In this document: positions 12,601 through 25,225 of the stretch, in pieces
Layout: every line of letters starts with the position of its first letter
How positions within the stretch are numbered: position 1 is the stretch's first letter
Assembly (NCBI RefSeq): GCF_016859285.1
Contig: NC_053407.1
Location: forward strand, 18,906,699 to 18,970,698
Direction: 5' to 3'
Source: Xiphias gladius
Lineage: Eukaryota; Chordata; Actinopteri; Istiophoriformes; Xiphiidae
Length of the DNA stretch: 64,000 nucleotides
Program-made: the position numbers and the translations under genes
Notes under the pieces: model-generated
The model's input: only the letters and a program-made list of their open reading frames with translations
Told to the model about the DNA's origin: nothing
Databases searched by the model: none

Positions 12601-15600
12601 TTAGCTGATAAACAGAAAATTAATTGCCAACTATTGCGATAATCGATTCATGGTTTTGTTCATTTTGCAAGCAAAAATGTTAAAAAAAAAAGTCAAACTG
12701 AATTCTCAAATGTAAGGATTTTCTGCTTTTGTTTATCATATATGATAGCAAGAAGCGAATCTTTGGGTTTTTTTGACTGTTGGTCAGAGAAAAATAATTC
12801 AAAGATGCTATCTTGGGATCTGGGAAAGGACGTTTTGCACAATTTTCTGACATTTTATAGACAAAACAATTAATCAATTAATCAAGAAAATAATCTGCAG
12901 AATAATCAATAATGAAAAATAATCGCTAGTTGCAGCCCTATAACATTTGTGGTAATTTCAGATGCCAGATTTCTGTATTTGTGTTTTTGCCTGTGCTCTT
13001 CTCACTGGTTTTCAAATGGCAGGGCTGAGTTGGAAAAGGGCGATATACCTCTGTTCACTTAGTTTAGGAACATTTGAATTGACATGAAAATATGATGACA
13101 GATGTGGGCTTGTGTTGCCTGTGCCGGCATTCAAATCTGATCCAACGACATTCACACAGCCCTGGTGAAGCAGATTAGCTGAGTTTCTGAGAGTTACACT
13201 CTCAACAAATAACAACCTTCATTTACTTTAACTTTGATTGTGGCTTATTTAGTCATTCATATTTACAGTATAGAAAGTTATTGCTTCAGATTTAAAACCA
13301 TTATTTAAGAACAATGTTTTAGCTGTAGGCAATATTAAATATTAAATCTTGAAAGTTGTTAAATGGATAAAAAAAAAAAAGGAAAACCTGCTTTTTACAT
13401 TTGTGATTTGATAGTAGGTGGTAACTGCTTGTAGTCTCCAGCCAGAATGCACTTGCGCGCTCTGAGCAGAGCGATCCAGCAGCTGCTCTCCAGGGCCTGA
13501 GCACACTCGTCTATCACCACGCAATCAAAATGCTCTGCTGGCAGGAACTTAAGAGGGCCGTCATCACAAGCACCTGCAGACACAGACAAGTGCTCCCTGA
13601 TTGCCTTTCATCATCACCGCTACAACTGGCTGATATTTTCTTCACTCAAGGCCATTACTGACCTGTGTTGGTAGCTAACACGACATCAGCACTTTTTAGG
13701 ATCTGGGCAATGGCAGTTGCTTCCCTTGCTTTCAGCTCTTTTCTCAGCTCCCCTATTTCTCTTTTGAAATTCACCCGCTCTCCTTTTTCATGCTTCTTCT
13801 TCATTCCCATCTTGAAGATAAATAAATAAATATTACAAATAATTCAAGTTAGCACGAACACTAGTAGGAACACACAATAAAACACTTACAAAAGCTTTAT
13901 CGATGTCTTTTCGGATGTCAGTGATGATGTCTGCGTTGTCGCTCTGAGATAGGATGGCATCCAGTGAGTGTTTCTGAATGGACTCCAGCAGTCTGGCAGG
14001 GTGACCCAGCCTCAGGACTTTGGCCTTGCACCGGGCTAATCTCTCCACTAAGTTATCCACAGCCACATTAGATGAGGCACAGCACAGGACCTGCAAAAAA
14101 ACACAAGAACCCGATGAAAGTGAAATGACAATGATCCTGTCTAGACTGAGATGCTGCAATGATAAATGCAGTTACCAGTGACAAGGACACATAAATATGA
14201 CTAAATTAATCAGTGGAGACAAAATATTCACATTTACACTAATAAACTCAACTTTCTGCACCTTTTGGCCTTGTTTGACTGCTTGCAGGATGATCTCCAC
14301 CACTGTGGTGGTTTTCCCAGTGCCTGGAGGTCCATGAATCACAGCCAGTTCCCTCTGAGCCAAAGCAAAGGACACAGCTTCTCTTTGGGAATCATCCAGG
14401 TTCAAGTTAAAGAATTCAACTTCGTCTGATGAAACGTAAAAGACATGAAGCCAAAATTAGTGTCACTGATTTGCAAGGTTTTGAACAGTGTGCTCCATAC
14501 TACAACAAAGCAGTATTCATAGAGCAATTACAGAGGCCAATTTCTGATAATATTTGCTTTGTAATGTATCGCTTACTTGGCTGTGATTGAGAAGAAGGTT
14601 TTGTGTCTCCAAAAAGAACATTGATCAGATTGGCCGCTGGTCCATTGCTGTATCTATTTAATGTATTTAAAGCACTGCAGGCACAAAAATCCACACAGAA
14701 CACATTAGTCATTTTAAGGTTTCTCAGCTCCCTTTTATCTGACATGCTCGGTAAAGACTTTGCAGTGAACTTTACAGATGTTACTCACTTTTTCATTCGT
14801 TTGTAGGTGACATCATTTGCCAACTTTAACAGGCTGTAAAGAGCATCTGTATCAAAACTGAGCCCGTCCTTTGAATCGTCAAATGCCACACTTATAGAAG
14901 CTTGGCTGACCCTGGTCACTATCCCTGTGCCAATCTGAGTGGCCGCAGTGCATCCACCAGTGTCATACAAGCCAACTATATCACCTGTAACAAAACACAT
15001 AAACGCCACATTAAGCAAAATATGATGATAACAAAAGTCACAAAAAAAAAATCCAGATCAAATGTTTTGTTTTTCCATCTCACCAGGTCCAAAACTGTTG
15101 CTTGGTAGAGATGAGAAACCAAGATGCTTTCTTGGCTCTAGGACTACGACTGTGCGGCCATACAAGCCTGTGGACTGACTTCCTATCTGCAGTTTCAGCA
15201 GGCAAACACCTTTGTTTTGAAGATCCTTGAGAGAGATGTTCTCCTGCCATAGCCTGACAGCACAAAACAAGACTGTAATTTTATAGTTACATCTATCAAT
15301 AATAACACTTTGTTTTGTTAATATTTTGTGGGAAAAACATTGTAGGTTAAGCCCAAAGGCCTGCCATTCCAGTTAAACATATTAAAATCTCCTTTTAGAA
15401 AAAAAGATATCCACCAAAATCCACATAAATGTTGGTATACCTGTCTTCGGGACAACTACACAGTCTGTCAAAACCGATATGTAATATTTTCTCTATGGCT
15501 CTGGACGACCTTTTTGTCAAGTGTGATATCTTATTTCTACTGACCGCATCTGAATGGCTGCATCCCGTCATTTGCTCATGTCTGTTGAAGTTCATGCAGA

Positions 15601-16165
15601 CCATTTGCACGCAGCCCACAATTTATGACTGCACTGACAAACATTTATGAACACTTCCATGAATGCAGACACCCGGTGCTGTATACACAAGACGTGCATG
15701 TCCACTGTCAGCGTCCGTCTTGGACTATATCCAGCTCCTGATCAGGCCAATGATCAGGGTAATCTTGGCTCGGGCTCGGACACATCAAATTTATAACAGA
15801 GCCTGCATTACAAACTGAGGCTGTGGTTTGAAAGACATGGGAATTTCTCTGGCAGGGATACGCTATGGAGTGGAATAATGAGGAGTGTAGGACCCAGTGT
15901 ATTTGGAGCTTGACCCATACCAGGGGCTAAAACTCACAATAATTCTGAATCTGTTGCTTCGTTTTTGACCTTTCTTTTTGAATTTGTCTCTTCCAAGTCC
16001 CCCAATTTCATGGAAGTGAAGAAAAAAAAAACTGCGGCAGCCCCCCTTGCAGAGTTAAGTATTACAATCTGGATGTTATTTTACATACCTGGTCTCCTCT
16101 ATTTCAGCTTCCCTCTCCTCCTGTAGAAGCTCGAGTGTCTTTGACACAAATTGTTCAACCGCCAT
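9642..16165 (-). CDS. ighmbp2: Ighmbp2/SMUBP2, Upf1-like superfamily 1 RNA/DNA helicase
   Basis: This is an ATP-dependent 5'-3' helicase of the Upf1-like SF1 group, ribosome-associated; human loss causes SMARD1. Fifteen coding exons, 5' to 3': 16165-16089, 15253-15084, 14984-14789, 14674-14577, 14425-14262, 14090-13890, 13810-13663, 13573-13399, 12418-12236, 12134-12016, 11930-11836, 11474-11351, 11226-10390, 10293-10094 and 9839-9642. The total is 2985 nt, 994 residues against 993 in human. Visible motifs are Walker A GPPGTGKT near residue 212, motif [36 protein letters not shown] and VAVTRARRH. An R3H domain lies near residues 719-785. A C-terminal AN1-type zinc finger spans the last two exons ([23 protein letters not shown]). 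A non-coding 5' exon probably ends at 17026. The 96-base intron between the last two junctions can be read through in frame. Confidence 0.97.
12570..12940. mobile_element. MITE-like repeat, family A (ends in TTGCAGCCCTA)
   Basis: It lies in the ighmbp2 intron between 12418 and 13399. The right end reads ATAATCGCTAGTTGCAGCCC, the shared terminus of family A. The left part has the degenerate counterpart (GATAATCGATTCATGG, TTTTGCAAGCAAAAATGT). No coding capacity is seen. Confidence 0.6.
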
Positions 16166-17227
16166 CACTCACTAAAAAAGACCAAAAAGATAATCAGTGT
16201 GAAAGCACAGTTCCCAATACAAGTCAGTACCACCTCACTTAAGCAACAGAAACCAGACAAACCAGAAGAGGATCAACTTATTAACTGTTTTAACTGTTAA
16301 GTTTTAATGTTAAACACACGCGGTCACAATGGGCTGTTAAAAGCAATGTTGTAATTTATGGATAGGCTAGTTCTCCTATTAACAAGGGTGAATCTCACCA
16401 GTGGTGGAGTCCAACTAAGTACATTTATCCAAGCACTACACCTAAGTGCACTTTAAAGATATTTGTACTTGAGTCTTTCCATTTTATATTTTATACTTTG
16501 AGATCCACTAAATGTAAAATGCAAATATTGTACTTTTTACTTCACTTTATTTGTAGCATAAATATATTGCATGATTTAAATTTGACTTTACTTTGACCAT
16601 ACATAGTAATGTATCAGTGATAATAATCCAATAAAATAACATAACAGTGGGATGATCATTCTGCTGCATGAGTTCTGTTACACTACTTGTACTGAAGTAA
16701 AATTTTAAATGCAGAACTTTAATGGAGTATTTTTAGATTTTGGTATCGGTCTCTTAAATTATGTAAAAAGCCTAAATACATCTTCCACCACGGGATCCCA
16801 CAGCCCATGGGCCTGTCATGCGTTATCATTTTATCCGACTGTCGTTAACGTTAAGTGTAACAATATACATACAAAAAACAAAGTACGGCTTAGTAGTTTA
16901 ATATCTACAATAGTCTATAATTATCTTCATGGAGAGAGTTTCCTCATTTCCAGAAATGCTGTCATGTTAGCTTGCACACCACTTTTTTCCTGTAGCTACA
17001 GTAAGCAAGCGAGAATGACACTCACCCATTAACGGCAGATATCTGAAAAAGACGCCGAACGAGCTAATGTTTGTCAGTCGTGGGGGACAGTTTGGGAGTC
17101 TCTCGGCCGTGTCTTCTGAGGCTGGTAGGTTTGTTTGACTCGCGTCGTCTTCTTTGATTGTGCCGGACCGTCAACACGTTAGTCACACTGCCACCTGCCT
17201 GCTCAGATGACCTCCCTCTCACCCGCA
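16166..17227 (-). other. ighmbp2 5' intron and probable non-coding first exon
   Basis: An acceptor lies six bases upstream of the ighmbp2 ATG, so the 5' UTR is split. On the minus strand a strong donor (GG|GTGAGTG) ends a probable non-coding exon at 17026. The start of that exon, somewhere before about 17200, is not defined. The intron also carries a family B repeat fragment. Confidence 0.55.
16397..16735. mobile_element. MITE-like repeat, family B fragment
   Basis: It begins AGTGGTGGAGTCCAACTAAG and continues with the TACTTGAGT / TTACTTCACTTTA blocks. These match in character the terminus of the longer copy at 48784-49652 (TTGAGTAAATGTACTTAGTT, then CTACCGCTGC). It is non-coding and degenerate and lies within the ighmbp2 5' intron. 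Confidence 0.5.
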
Positions 17228-17230
17228 GGC

Positions 17231-17780
17231 TGTGTTGCCAGATTTGACTGACAAAAAGAAGCCTAATCAGAGCCTAGGCGTTATGCCGGGCCACAACTTG
17301 AGTCCCGTTTTTTTTTTTTTTTTTAAATCTATCTTTGTTTACATTTTGTTAAGTACGCCGAATTCACTATTAGCAGTTCGTGATTGCTATCTCTTATTGT
17401 ATATAGTGACAACTATCATAAATTAATTTGATACCGCTCAAAACTTAAAATGTGATGTTTCTCAGGCAAGTTCTGGAGCTATAAGGAGTGTTTTTTTTCC
17501 GATTTCTTAGCGGGTTTATGGACGTTTATTTGTGATGGACATCGGAGATATTGACATACTCAGAGATCGTAAGTCACATTGAATTTAAAAATATGTATGG
17601 TGTTCATATAACTGAGTTATGACTCCAGTTTTTGACATAAATTGCAGAAATCTGGCGCTAAACGTTTTAAAGTAGCCGACCTGCCGCCCCAATGGTGCAA
17701 AAAGTAGCCCAAACTATTGCAACCCGCCCATATTCAATTTCTTTCTGCCAGGCAAGACCGCGCAATCTGGCAACCCTGCT
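17231..17780. mobile_element. Small hAT-like DNA element between ighmbp2 and chid1
   Basis: The ends are inverted: TGTTGCCAGATTT at 17233-17245 and its complement AATCTGGCAAC at 17763-17773. They are bracketed by near-identical 8-mers (CCGCAGGC and TCGCAGGC, 7 of 8 matching). An 8-bp target duplication and a terminus of type AGGGTTGCCAGATT point to the hAT superfamily, which is my inference. The interior has poly-T, a short ATG-led frame at 17534 and no transposase, so it is non-autonomous. It sits in the divergent promoter interval of two housekeeping-type genes. Confidence 0.6.
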
Positions 17781-18132
17781 CGCAGGCCATATGCTCTACT
17801 TTTATTTTGAAAAGCACACAATGCGGAAGTTACACGGCTTCGTTCAACCTCCAGAAACACGTTGAGCTCAGCTGTCGATCAAGCTGGCACCAACCGCCCG
17901 ACAGTCAAAGCCAGTTTGTTTCTCATAAATTCGGGTTATAAGTTGTAGCCGTAGGAACGGGGCCGTTCTGGCTCGTCGTTCTGTGTGATTTCGGACCGCC
18001 GGTGAATATGCTGGTCGTCAGTCTGCCAGATCTCTGTCAGGAAGGACGCACTTGCGCTGCAGACCTGCAGCCCTGAGCTAACCTCATTTTAATTGAACTG
18101 CTTCGCGACACCTTTTCACTGCCTTTTTGGAA

Positions 18133-21100
18133 ATGAGGACGGCGTTGGTCCTGCTGCACGCCATCTCATGCTGCTGGCTGGTCCGTGCCACACTCTCAAA
18201 AACCGATGCAAAGAAGTCGCATAAAGCTGAGGCTGAGGCGAGTAACTTCAGGTCTTTACCTCGAAACGGGTGTGAGCTGTGTGTGCTGTCAAGTCCTCCT
18301 CTGTGTGCCTGGCATCAAACTGCATTCACTTGAATGTTCCAGTTTCAGGGAGAGGCCCTTATCCGCGCCTGTCACCTGTTTACTGTCCCTGAAGTGTGCT
18401 CTTTTCTCTGTGATCCCACCGTTCAGACATCTCCAGCTGAGATATCTGTGTTGGAGAGAGGCCTTGTTGTGTCAGACCCGCACTGGAAAGACATAGTGAA
18501 GGAGGAGAAGAGACACTGTACTCAAATCAAGAGATCATTTAAAGGACCAGTGCTTGGATATGTCACACCTGTAAGTCTGAAATCCAGTCACCTGCACATC
18601 TGCGTCCTCCCTGGCTTCTGTTCACCATCTGACACCACTATTACCTTTACCTCAAAGGGAAGAGGTTCAGATTTTTTTCAAGTCTGTCTTAAAACAAGAC
18701 TCACATGCCAATATGCATGTTGAAGGAGTTATTAGATGCCTCTATTATTCCTCCTCAGTCAACTGGATGAAATGATTGTTTCACACGTATGTTTTGACAC
18801 ACTATCTGAATTACATGTTGCTGATGTATTTTCCCACCCTGCAGTGGAACTCCCACGGCTATGACGTTGCCAAAATGTTTGGCTCCAGACTGACCTCGGT
18901 GTCCCCAGTGTGGCTCCAGCTTCGCCGACGAGGACCGGAAACCTTTGACGTTACGGGGCTCCACGACCACGACCCAGGTAAGACGATCCATACATCGCTG
19001 CCAGTCAAAGAGGAAGCTCTCCTCTGGTTCTTCATCCCTTATTAAAGTGTCAACACAAATGACTAATGTACATAAAGTTATGGTGTCTTTTTGTCTTTCC
19101 AGGATGGGTCAAAGCTGTACGCAAGTCTAACAAAAAAGTCAGGATGGGTAAGTGGATGTCCGGCCCGCTGTCCACACATCGAATCAGATCTGTTATTGTG
19201 GGTCAGTGCAAGCGTTTCAGGTGAGACTCTGTTGTCTTATCTTTTAAATGCTCAATTTTCTTTACTCTCAGTGCCCCGGCTGTTATTTGACGGCTGGTCT
19301 TACCAGGACTACATGAGCGTGCTGGGGAGTGAAGATGAAATAGAAGAGCTGGGCAGTGAGCTGGTGGATGTTGCAAAGGTAATGAAGTATTGACTTTAGT
19401 TCGAACTCTCTTGCAACAGTGTACAATTTTTGTGCAGTTTGTGTAATGAAGCTGCGGCCTTGCAGACTGAGGGTTTCGATGGCTTCACCTTGGAGCTGTG
19501 GAGCCAGCTGGGCGGTAACAAAAGAAAGTGAGTTATTCTATTGCCAGAGCAATATTCTAACTCTGACATTTTGTCTTTGTCTTTGAGATGATTGAAGAGT
19601 GAAATAAAATTAATCAAACATTTGCAATCTTCTCCGCCCAGGGAGCTGGTGCATTTGGTGAAACACATATGTGAGAGTTTGAAGGCTAAGAGATTGGACT
19701 GCATTCTTGTCATTCCACCTGCGGTGACAAGGTGAATGAAAATAGCTTACTTTCAACAACTACAAATGATTAAAAGTAAATAAGTGAAACTGATGCTGAC
19801 TCGCCTTTTTCTTTTTTCTTTCTTTTCCATCGTGATCAGTACGGGGCAGCCAGGTATGTTCGGCAGGGAGGAGTTCGAACAGTTGGCCCCGGTAGTCGAC
19901 GGATTCAGCCTCATGACGTATGACTACTCCAGCGGTGCTAGGTGAGTGCACCGGGCCAAGTGATGTATATTCATTGAGGCAGAAATGGAGTGGTTTTAGG
20001 TAGTTTCACAACATTAATGCAGACAACGTTCTGAGTTACATGGCTTTTTTTCTTTTGTAATAAATAGACCAGGCCCAAGCTCTCCCCTGCCCTGGGTGAG
20101 AGACTGTGTTCTCCAGCTTGCACCCAACACTCAGTGGAGACAAAAGATCCTGTTGGGGCTCAATTTATATGGCCTTGATTTTGGAAGCCAGGGAACAGAG
20201 CCAATCCTGGGGGGAAGGTAAGATAACACAGTGACTATTGCTTGAATTGTTTCACAATTTAGCAAATAAAGTTTTGCATGTTTAAATGTTCAAAATTGTG
20301 TGCTCCACTGATTTACACTCCTATAACATTGTCAGACTCATGAAGATGTTTTTTTTTTTTAAAGCATCAAAATCAATGCTGCAGAACTGGAGATAATGTC
20401 TTTTAATTTTACGCATCGTTCTTCCCATCCGTATTATCTACAATGCATCTTGATCTCCGACAGTTCAGTTGGATATTCAGGTGTGCTCCCCAAGACCTGT
20501 AAACAGACTCTGACATGTAAAGTCAGTGGAGTTCCCCTTTGAAGCCCTTGAAAACTTTTAAAATCATAAATATTGCTCTATAACATAAACATATTCATGA
20601 CCAAATAGGTAACAATCCAAGTTAAAGTTTGGAAAAGAAAACGTCACCTGCATGGGTGTTTAATCGGATTTGATTGGCAGTGGCCTGGAAACAACCCCAC
20701 ATCTGTGATCAGATATTCATTCAAATGTTGCTGAACTCTGACTAGTGCACAGAAGTACGTTACGTCACCGTTTTCCAACTAAACCCCACTCATCAATCCA
20801 GCGAGAAGAGCAAGGACAAAAAAAAAAAAAAATACAGAAACCTCTCATGTGAAATAACCCAAATTTTTCTAAATTTGGCCAAAAACAACGTGTATTTATA
20901 GTAAGAAGCTGGGGGAAGTCAGTAGGTTGTCAAGGCCTAACACTTATCTTTAATTTTCTGTAGGTACATTGAGATTTTGCGAGAACACAGGCCCAAACTT
21001 CTCTGGGATGAATACTCTGCGGAGCATTATTTCAGTTACAAGAGGTAATAATACTATAATACTTTGAATGCGCAAATATTGGCTTCCAACAGTATCTTTT

Positions 21101-21408
21101 AACAAGATCTGACCCTACTCTTTCATTTCAGGAACAATGCAGTTAAGCATGTGGTGTACTACCCATCACTGAAGGTAAAGCTCTTCACATTTTAAGTTAG
21201 TTTGTAGTCACAACATACATAATGTTAAGACCAGGTGCCATTTACTTCACAACTTAACTTGGGTTTACATTAACATGTGGAGATGAACATTGTTTGAATT
21301 ATTTTACAGTCAGTCTACCTGAGAATCTCTTTAGCAACTGAACTGGGAACTGGAATTTCCTTATGGGAACTGGGACAAGGACTGGATTATTTCTACGATC
21401 TCCTATGA
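18133..21408 (+). CDS. chid1: Chitinase domain-containing protein 1 (SI-CLP)
   Basis: Chid1 is a secreted or lysosomal GH18-fold lectin (stabilin-1-interacting chitinase-like protein) that binds sugars and LPS. Twelve exons: 18133-18271, 18437-18570, 18845-18977, 19103-19147, 19272-19378, 19466-19527, 19642-19731, 19840-19941, 20068-20217, 20964-21044, 21132-21174 and 21310-21408. The total is 394 residues against 393 in human. A signal peptide ([13 protein letters not shown]) is followed by TLSKTDAKK as in mammals. The GH18 barrel shows [25 protein letters not shown], the FDGFTLELW strand (DGxxxE-type site), GFSLMTYDY and the family end GLDYFYDLL. The exon 1/2 junction is the weakest: I chose the phase-1 donor GTGAGC at 18272 and an acceptor before 18437 because they restore frame and family length. 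A GTAACT donor in exon 1 is also possible. Confidence 0.95.
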
Positions 21409-22064
21409 GAGTTGGACTTGTTATTGAAGGCCGGGGACCTTGGATCATCAACACAATACATATATATATTTTTTTTTCCTCTGGAACATGGTGCAGAAAG
21501 AACTCAGGTGCTGTGTGCAGGTATATTTTTCTTTTTCTCTCTGAGCAACTGAAGTGAACTCTGAAATGAGCCATTGACAGGTTTTAGTTAATACTCAACC
21601 TGTCTGAGGGTCATGAAAAGTGTTGAGAAATCTTGTCTACGTAAATGAAACTGGGATTTGTTGATTTAAAAAAAAAAAAAAAAAGTACAAGCAGCAGCCA
21701 ATAGGTACTTCTGTAGGTTACATTCCTGTTCATCAATGATATTGTTGGAAAAAAAAAATCTACTTGTACAGTTCAGTCAGAGTGCAGTAACACATCTCCA
21801 TTCAGCAACAGAAGGTGCATGATCACCAATGTGTACAAAAGTCTAAATGAAGGGGTATGTTCTTGTTCAGAGGCCTTCAGAGTTCACGTGCCACAGACAT
21901 CTGGTCAGTCTGTTTTGCTCACCGTTGCCCATAAACATTTCTGCTTTTGGATGCTTGCTTTGCTTGTTGTGAAGAGAATTCCTTTTCTGGCTTTGAACAT
22001 CCATCATCAAGAAAGCATCTGCTCCTGACACCCCGTTTTTTTTTTTTAATTTTTGAAAACTTCA

Positions 22065-22070
22065 AATAAA
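22065..22070 (+). terminator. chid1: chid1 poly(A) signal
   Basis: A canonical AATAAA lies about 660 bp after the chid1 stop, in a T-rich tract. No other perfect plus-strand hexamer comes before it in the 3' UTR. It is the likely 3' end of the transcript. Confidence 0.65.
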
Positions 22071-22195
22071 GATGTTTGATTGTGTGGCTTTTAGATTTAT
22101 AACAGCAATGAGAAGCAAAGACTTTGTATTTACAGTGCTGCCAAACATCTGTTCGGAGCCAGCATCTTCCAGTATTTCTCTGAGATTAATGTTTG

Positions 22196-22201
22196 TTTAA
22201 T
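22196..22201 (-). terminator. gatd1: gatd1 poly(A) signal (ATTAAA)
   Basis: A minus-strand ATTAAA lies 70 bp past the gatd1 stop. If used, the gatd1 and chid1 transcripts end about 100 bp apart, converging. It is the common variant hexamer, so support is moderate. Confidence 0.45.
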
Positions 22202-22270
22202 TACATGAATATAAAGATGAACCAGCTAAGCCGTGGAATTTGAGCGCTCCTGATTCAAACTTGTCTCTTT

Positions 22271-25225
22271 TTACTTGCCATTACAGAGCAGGATTAGATT
22301 ATTTACAGCAAGTGAGGTCGACTCCATATTCTGGCCAGTTATCAGGTGTCTGTCTATGACGACATGCACAGCGTCGTCTTGACTTGCTGGAAAATAAAGA
22401 GATAAACAACAGAGTTTAGTTTTAGAAATGCTGATGAACTATTTTACTCTACTAATTTAATATCTGTGCTCTGCAGGTGTGCTCACCTGTGTATGACCCT
22501 CCACTGTCTTTCACAAAGTCCTCCACAATCAAGGGCAGGTTGGCAAAGTCAGGCCTCCGCACCAGTTCAAACACTGACGGCTTTAAACAAAAACAGCTAT
22601 TAATACTAATTACACTGAATGCATAAATATATTTGGGTAGATTGCCTTCATGTTTACATGGGGAACACTAACCCCTGTTAAACTATAGCCATCGAAGATC
22701 CACCTCTGTCCCTCAGTGGCACAACACAGAGCCGACACTCCTTGTCCCACTGCACAAACGGGCTCTGCACAAAAAGAAAAGAAACAACTTGCATCCAAAT
22801 CTCTACAGCGAACAAAGAGATTACACACTGACTGCTTTTAAAATCAGCCTCACACTCACTTTGGTGAGAAATGAAGTGTGTGAGAATGCGGTGCAGAGAG
22901 CCGCTGTGTGCCAGGTCATTCGGCGCTCCAGGGCAGTCCGGGATGAGCAACGCCTGGTATCGGGCACCTGGAAAAGGTTGTCGTGACATAACTGAGCAAA
23001 GTCCAACCAGCAGCAGCAGCAGCAGCTGAAATAAAAACCGCCAGGTGGCTTTGAAATTAATATTCTCACCGTCTATGGATTCAAGTTTGGCTGGCGTTGC
23101 GTAAGGTTTCACATTGAAGTCCTGCACCCATCTGGCAGTGCTTTCATCGACTCCGACAAAGTCTATCGGCTTGCCCTGCCATTCAGAGAAACACCTCACC
23201 CGTCACCTCAGTACAGAGTAAGGTATGATGTGCTGAGTTCGCACAGTATCCTAAGTGAACTCGCATATTACATGTCTTTCAAGTAGCCAATGTATGTCCA
23301 TGATCTCACAGATGCCTACAGTCTAGATGAAATGATAAAATGTTTACCCACGGTGTTTGAAGCCAATGTTTCTTCAGACTGTACCTGTACCTGTACCAAT
23401 TCCAATAACAGCACCAAAAACATGACTCCACTATTCTACTATATCTAAGGACTATTCACCGTCTTCACAGGAAAAAGTGGTCTGAAGTGAAGTAACTCAT
23501 TAAAGTAGGACAATAAAAATAGACCTCCAAGTGTGCTTATAAATAAAGCGTATTCCATCTAGTGAGGAGAAAATATAGAGAGCTCCCTCACTTTTTAATG
23601 CTTCTGGTGGTTCTGGTGACAGACAGAAAGACATAGTTCTATCAAAAGCACATTTGAACTACTGGTAATCTTTTCTGATTAAGCATTTTCTACCTTTCCA
23701 CAACTAGATCAATTTATTTGAAAATCAGCGTTGGGTGGTAGAGCGGGTCGGTGGTTCGATCCCCAGCTCCTCGAGTCTGCATATCGGAGTGTCCTTGGGC
23801 AAGATACTGAACCCGACACTGTCTCATCAGTGTGTGCACGTGTGTGTGTATAGAAAGCGCTGTTTGCGTAGGAAAAGCGCTGTATGAATGTGTGTGTGAA
23901 TGGGTGAATGTGGCAGTAGTGTAAAGCACTTTGAGTGGTCAATAAGACTAGAAAAGTGCTTTATAAGTGCAGTCCATCAATGTCTTAGTAAGGTTTGGGG
24001 CTACTGTAAGTCCCCAGAACAGCTTTGGTGCTCCTTGGCATAGACTCTTCAACCACACCTGGTCTTTTCTCAAGTCTTTGCCCAGGTGTTGATGAAACAG
24101 GGGTCACACAAAACAAATTATCATTAACATCACTTTGGGCTTTAGGAAATTGTGTGAGACATTTTTCAACATTTTCACATTACATTTTACAGGCTAAACA
24201 ACTAATCAAGAAAATAATCGACAGATTGATCAATAATGTCCAATGGTCGATAAAATAACTACTACTTGCAGCCTCGGTGATGTGCACGTAGGAGATAAGT
24301 GGGAGACATGTTGTGTCCAGTAGTTAATCTTTTGGTAGGAAAAAAATATTTAAATTCTCTCTAATTAAAAAAAACCCAAAACATCAGGGGTAAAAAAAAC
24401 AGCAAACAAATTTGGGATTTTGGTCCAGATGTCCTGCAGCTCTTTGCCAGAAGGTGAGTGGGCAAACAGTCCATTGTAGATGTCTCCCTAAGTAATAAAA
24501 AGTGTCATGCTGGAGGAGGATTTTCCACAACCTGGCAACCCAAAGGCTGTTTTTGTTAATGGCTTATAACTGAACTAAAACGCATTAGGAAATGTTTGAT
24601 ATATGAAAGCCATTGGCAACAGGTAACCGGGCCTTTATAAAGGGTTCCCTATGAGACAGTGGTCCCCACGTCTGAAGAGGATCTTTTTCTTTTTTTTTCC
24701 CTTGAATTTGTCACCCACTCGTATGTTGCTGGTCCAATTTGTTATTTACCTGCGACCTAACAGAACTGGATACCTCCCGTTTTCATTTCAGTGGCACCTC
24801 TTTTTGAGAGGAGCAGCTCACCTCAGCTGGACCACCGACATTCGTGAGATCACGGACATCTCAAGATGATGAAAACATAACTTTTTTTTTTTTTAGTTAG
24901 AAATATAGTCTTACCCCAGGTGTGGCCGTCTGGAGATTAAACGCCGAGGCACAGAGGCTGAAGGACTGATGGAAAGACTTTGCTGACACCCCTGAATAAA
25001 CGAGCACGTCAGTTTAAACGAATGAGACGAGAAAAACTCACACAACACAGAGCTACCGACTGCTGAGACGGCCACACGTAAAAAAAAAAAACACTGTGTC
25101 CTTACACTGGACATCGTGTTGCTCATCCGCATTAAAGTGATATGATACATCAGCTGTTACAGGTTCATCCACCCACCTTGAGGAGAAGCGCTCGCCACTA
25201 TCAAACATGTCGGCTTCGCGGACAT
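22271..25225 (-). CDS. gatd1: Gatd1 (PDDC1), class I glutamine amidotransferase-like protein
   Basis: Seven coding exons, 5' to 3': 25225-25177, 24991-24915, 23175-23070, 22967-22860, 22764-22673, 22580-22487 and 22386-22271. They give 213 residues and collinear similarity to human GATD1 throughout. The fold is DJ-1/PfpI-like. Recognisable blocks are PTCLIVASA at the N-terminus, [20 protein letters not shown], the [14 protein letters not shown] strand, [18 protein letters not shown] and [21 protein letters not shown]. At the nucleophile elbow, where active DJ-1/PfpI or GATase enzymes carry a cysteine, the sequence reads AVGQG, so a standard Cys-based reaction is unlikely. The human protein has the same feature. 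The biological role is poorly known. The gene lies head to tail behind cd151, with its 5' end only about 250 bp from the cd151 poly(A) signal. Confidence 0.94.
23735..23985 (+). mobile_element. tRNA-derived SINE-like repeat in gatd1 intron
   Basis: A tRNA-like head with a Pol III box B match (GGTTCGATCCC at about 23754) is followed by a body ending in the AAAGCACTTTGAGTGGTCAA and GAAAAGTGCTTTATAAGTGC blocks, which I recognise from fish short repeats. It has no coding potential. The exact family is not assigned. Confidence 0.55.
24128..24276. mobile_element. Family A repeat fragment
   Basis: Only the right half is preserved (AATCAAGAAAATAATCGACA, then ACTACTTGCAGCC). It lies in the gatd1 intron downstream of the SINE-like repeat. 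Confidence 0.45.

Noticed and set aside
18334-18436. In-frame upstream extension of chid1 exon 2 ([13 protein letters not shown])
   Set aside because: Including it breaks phase with exon 1 and gives residues with no counterpart in the family, whereas the chosen junction restores the expected length.
23735-23780. Possible tRNA gene because of a GGTTCGATCCC box B
   Set aside because: No cloverleaf with paired acceptor and anticodon arms can be drawn, and the body continues as a known style of fish short repeat, so it is called SINE-like.
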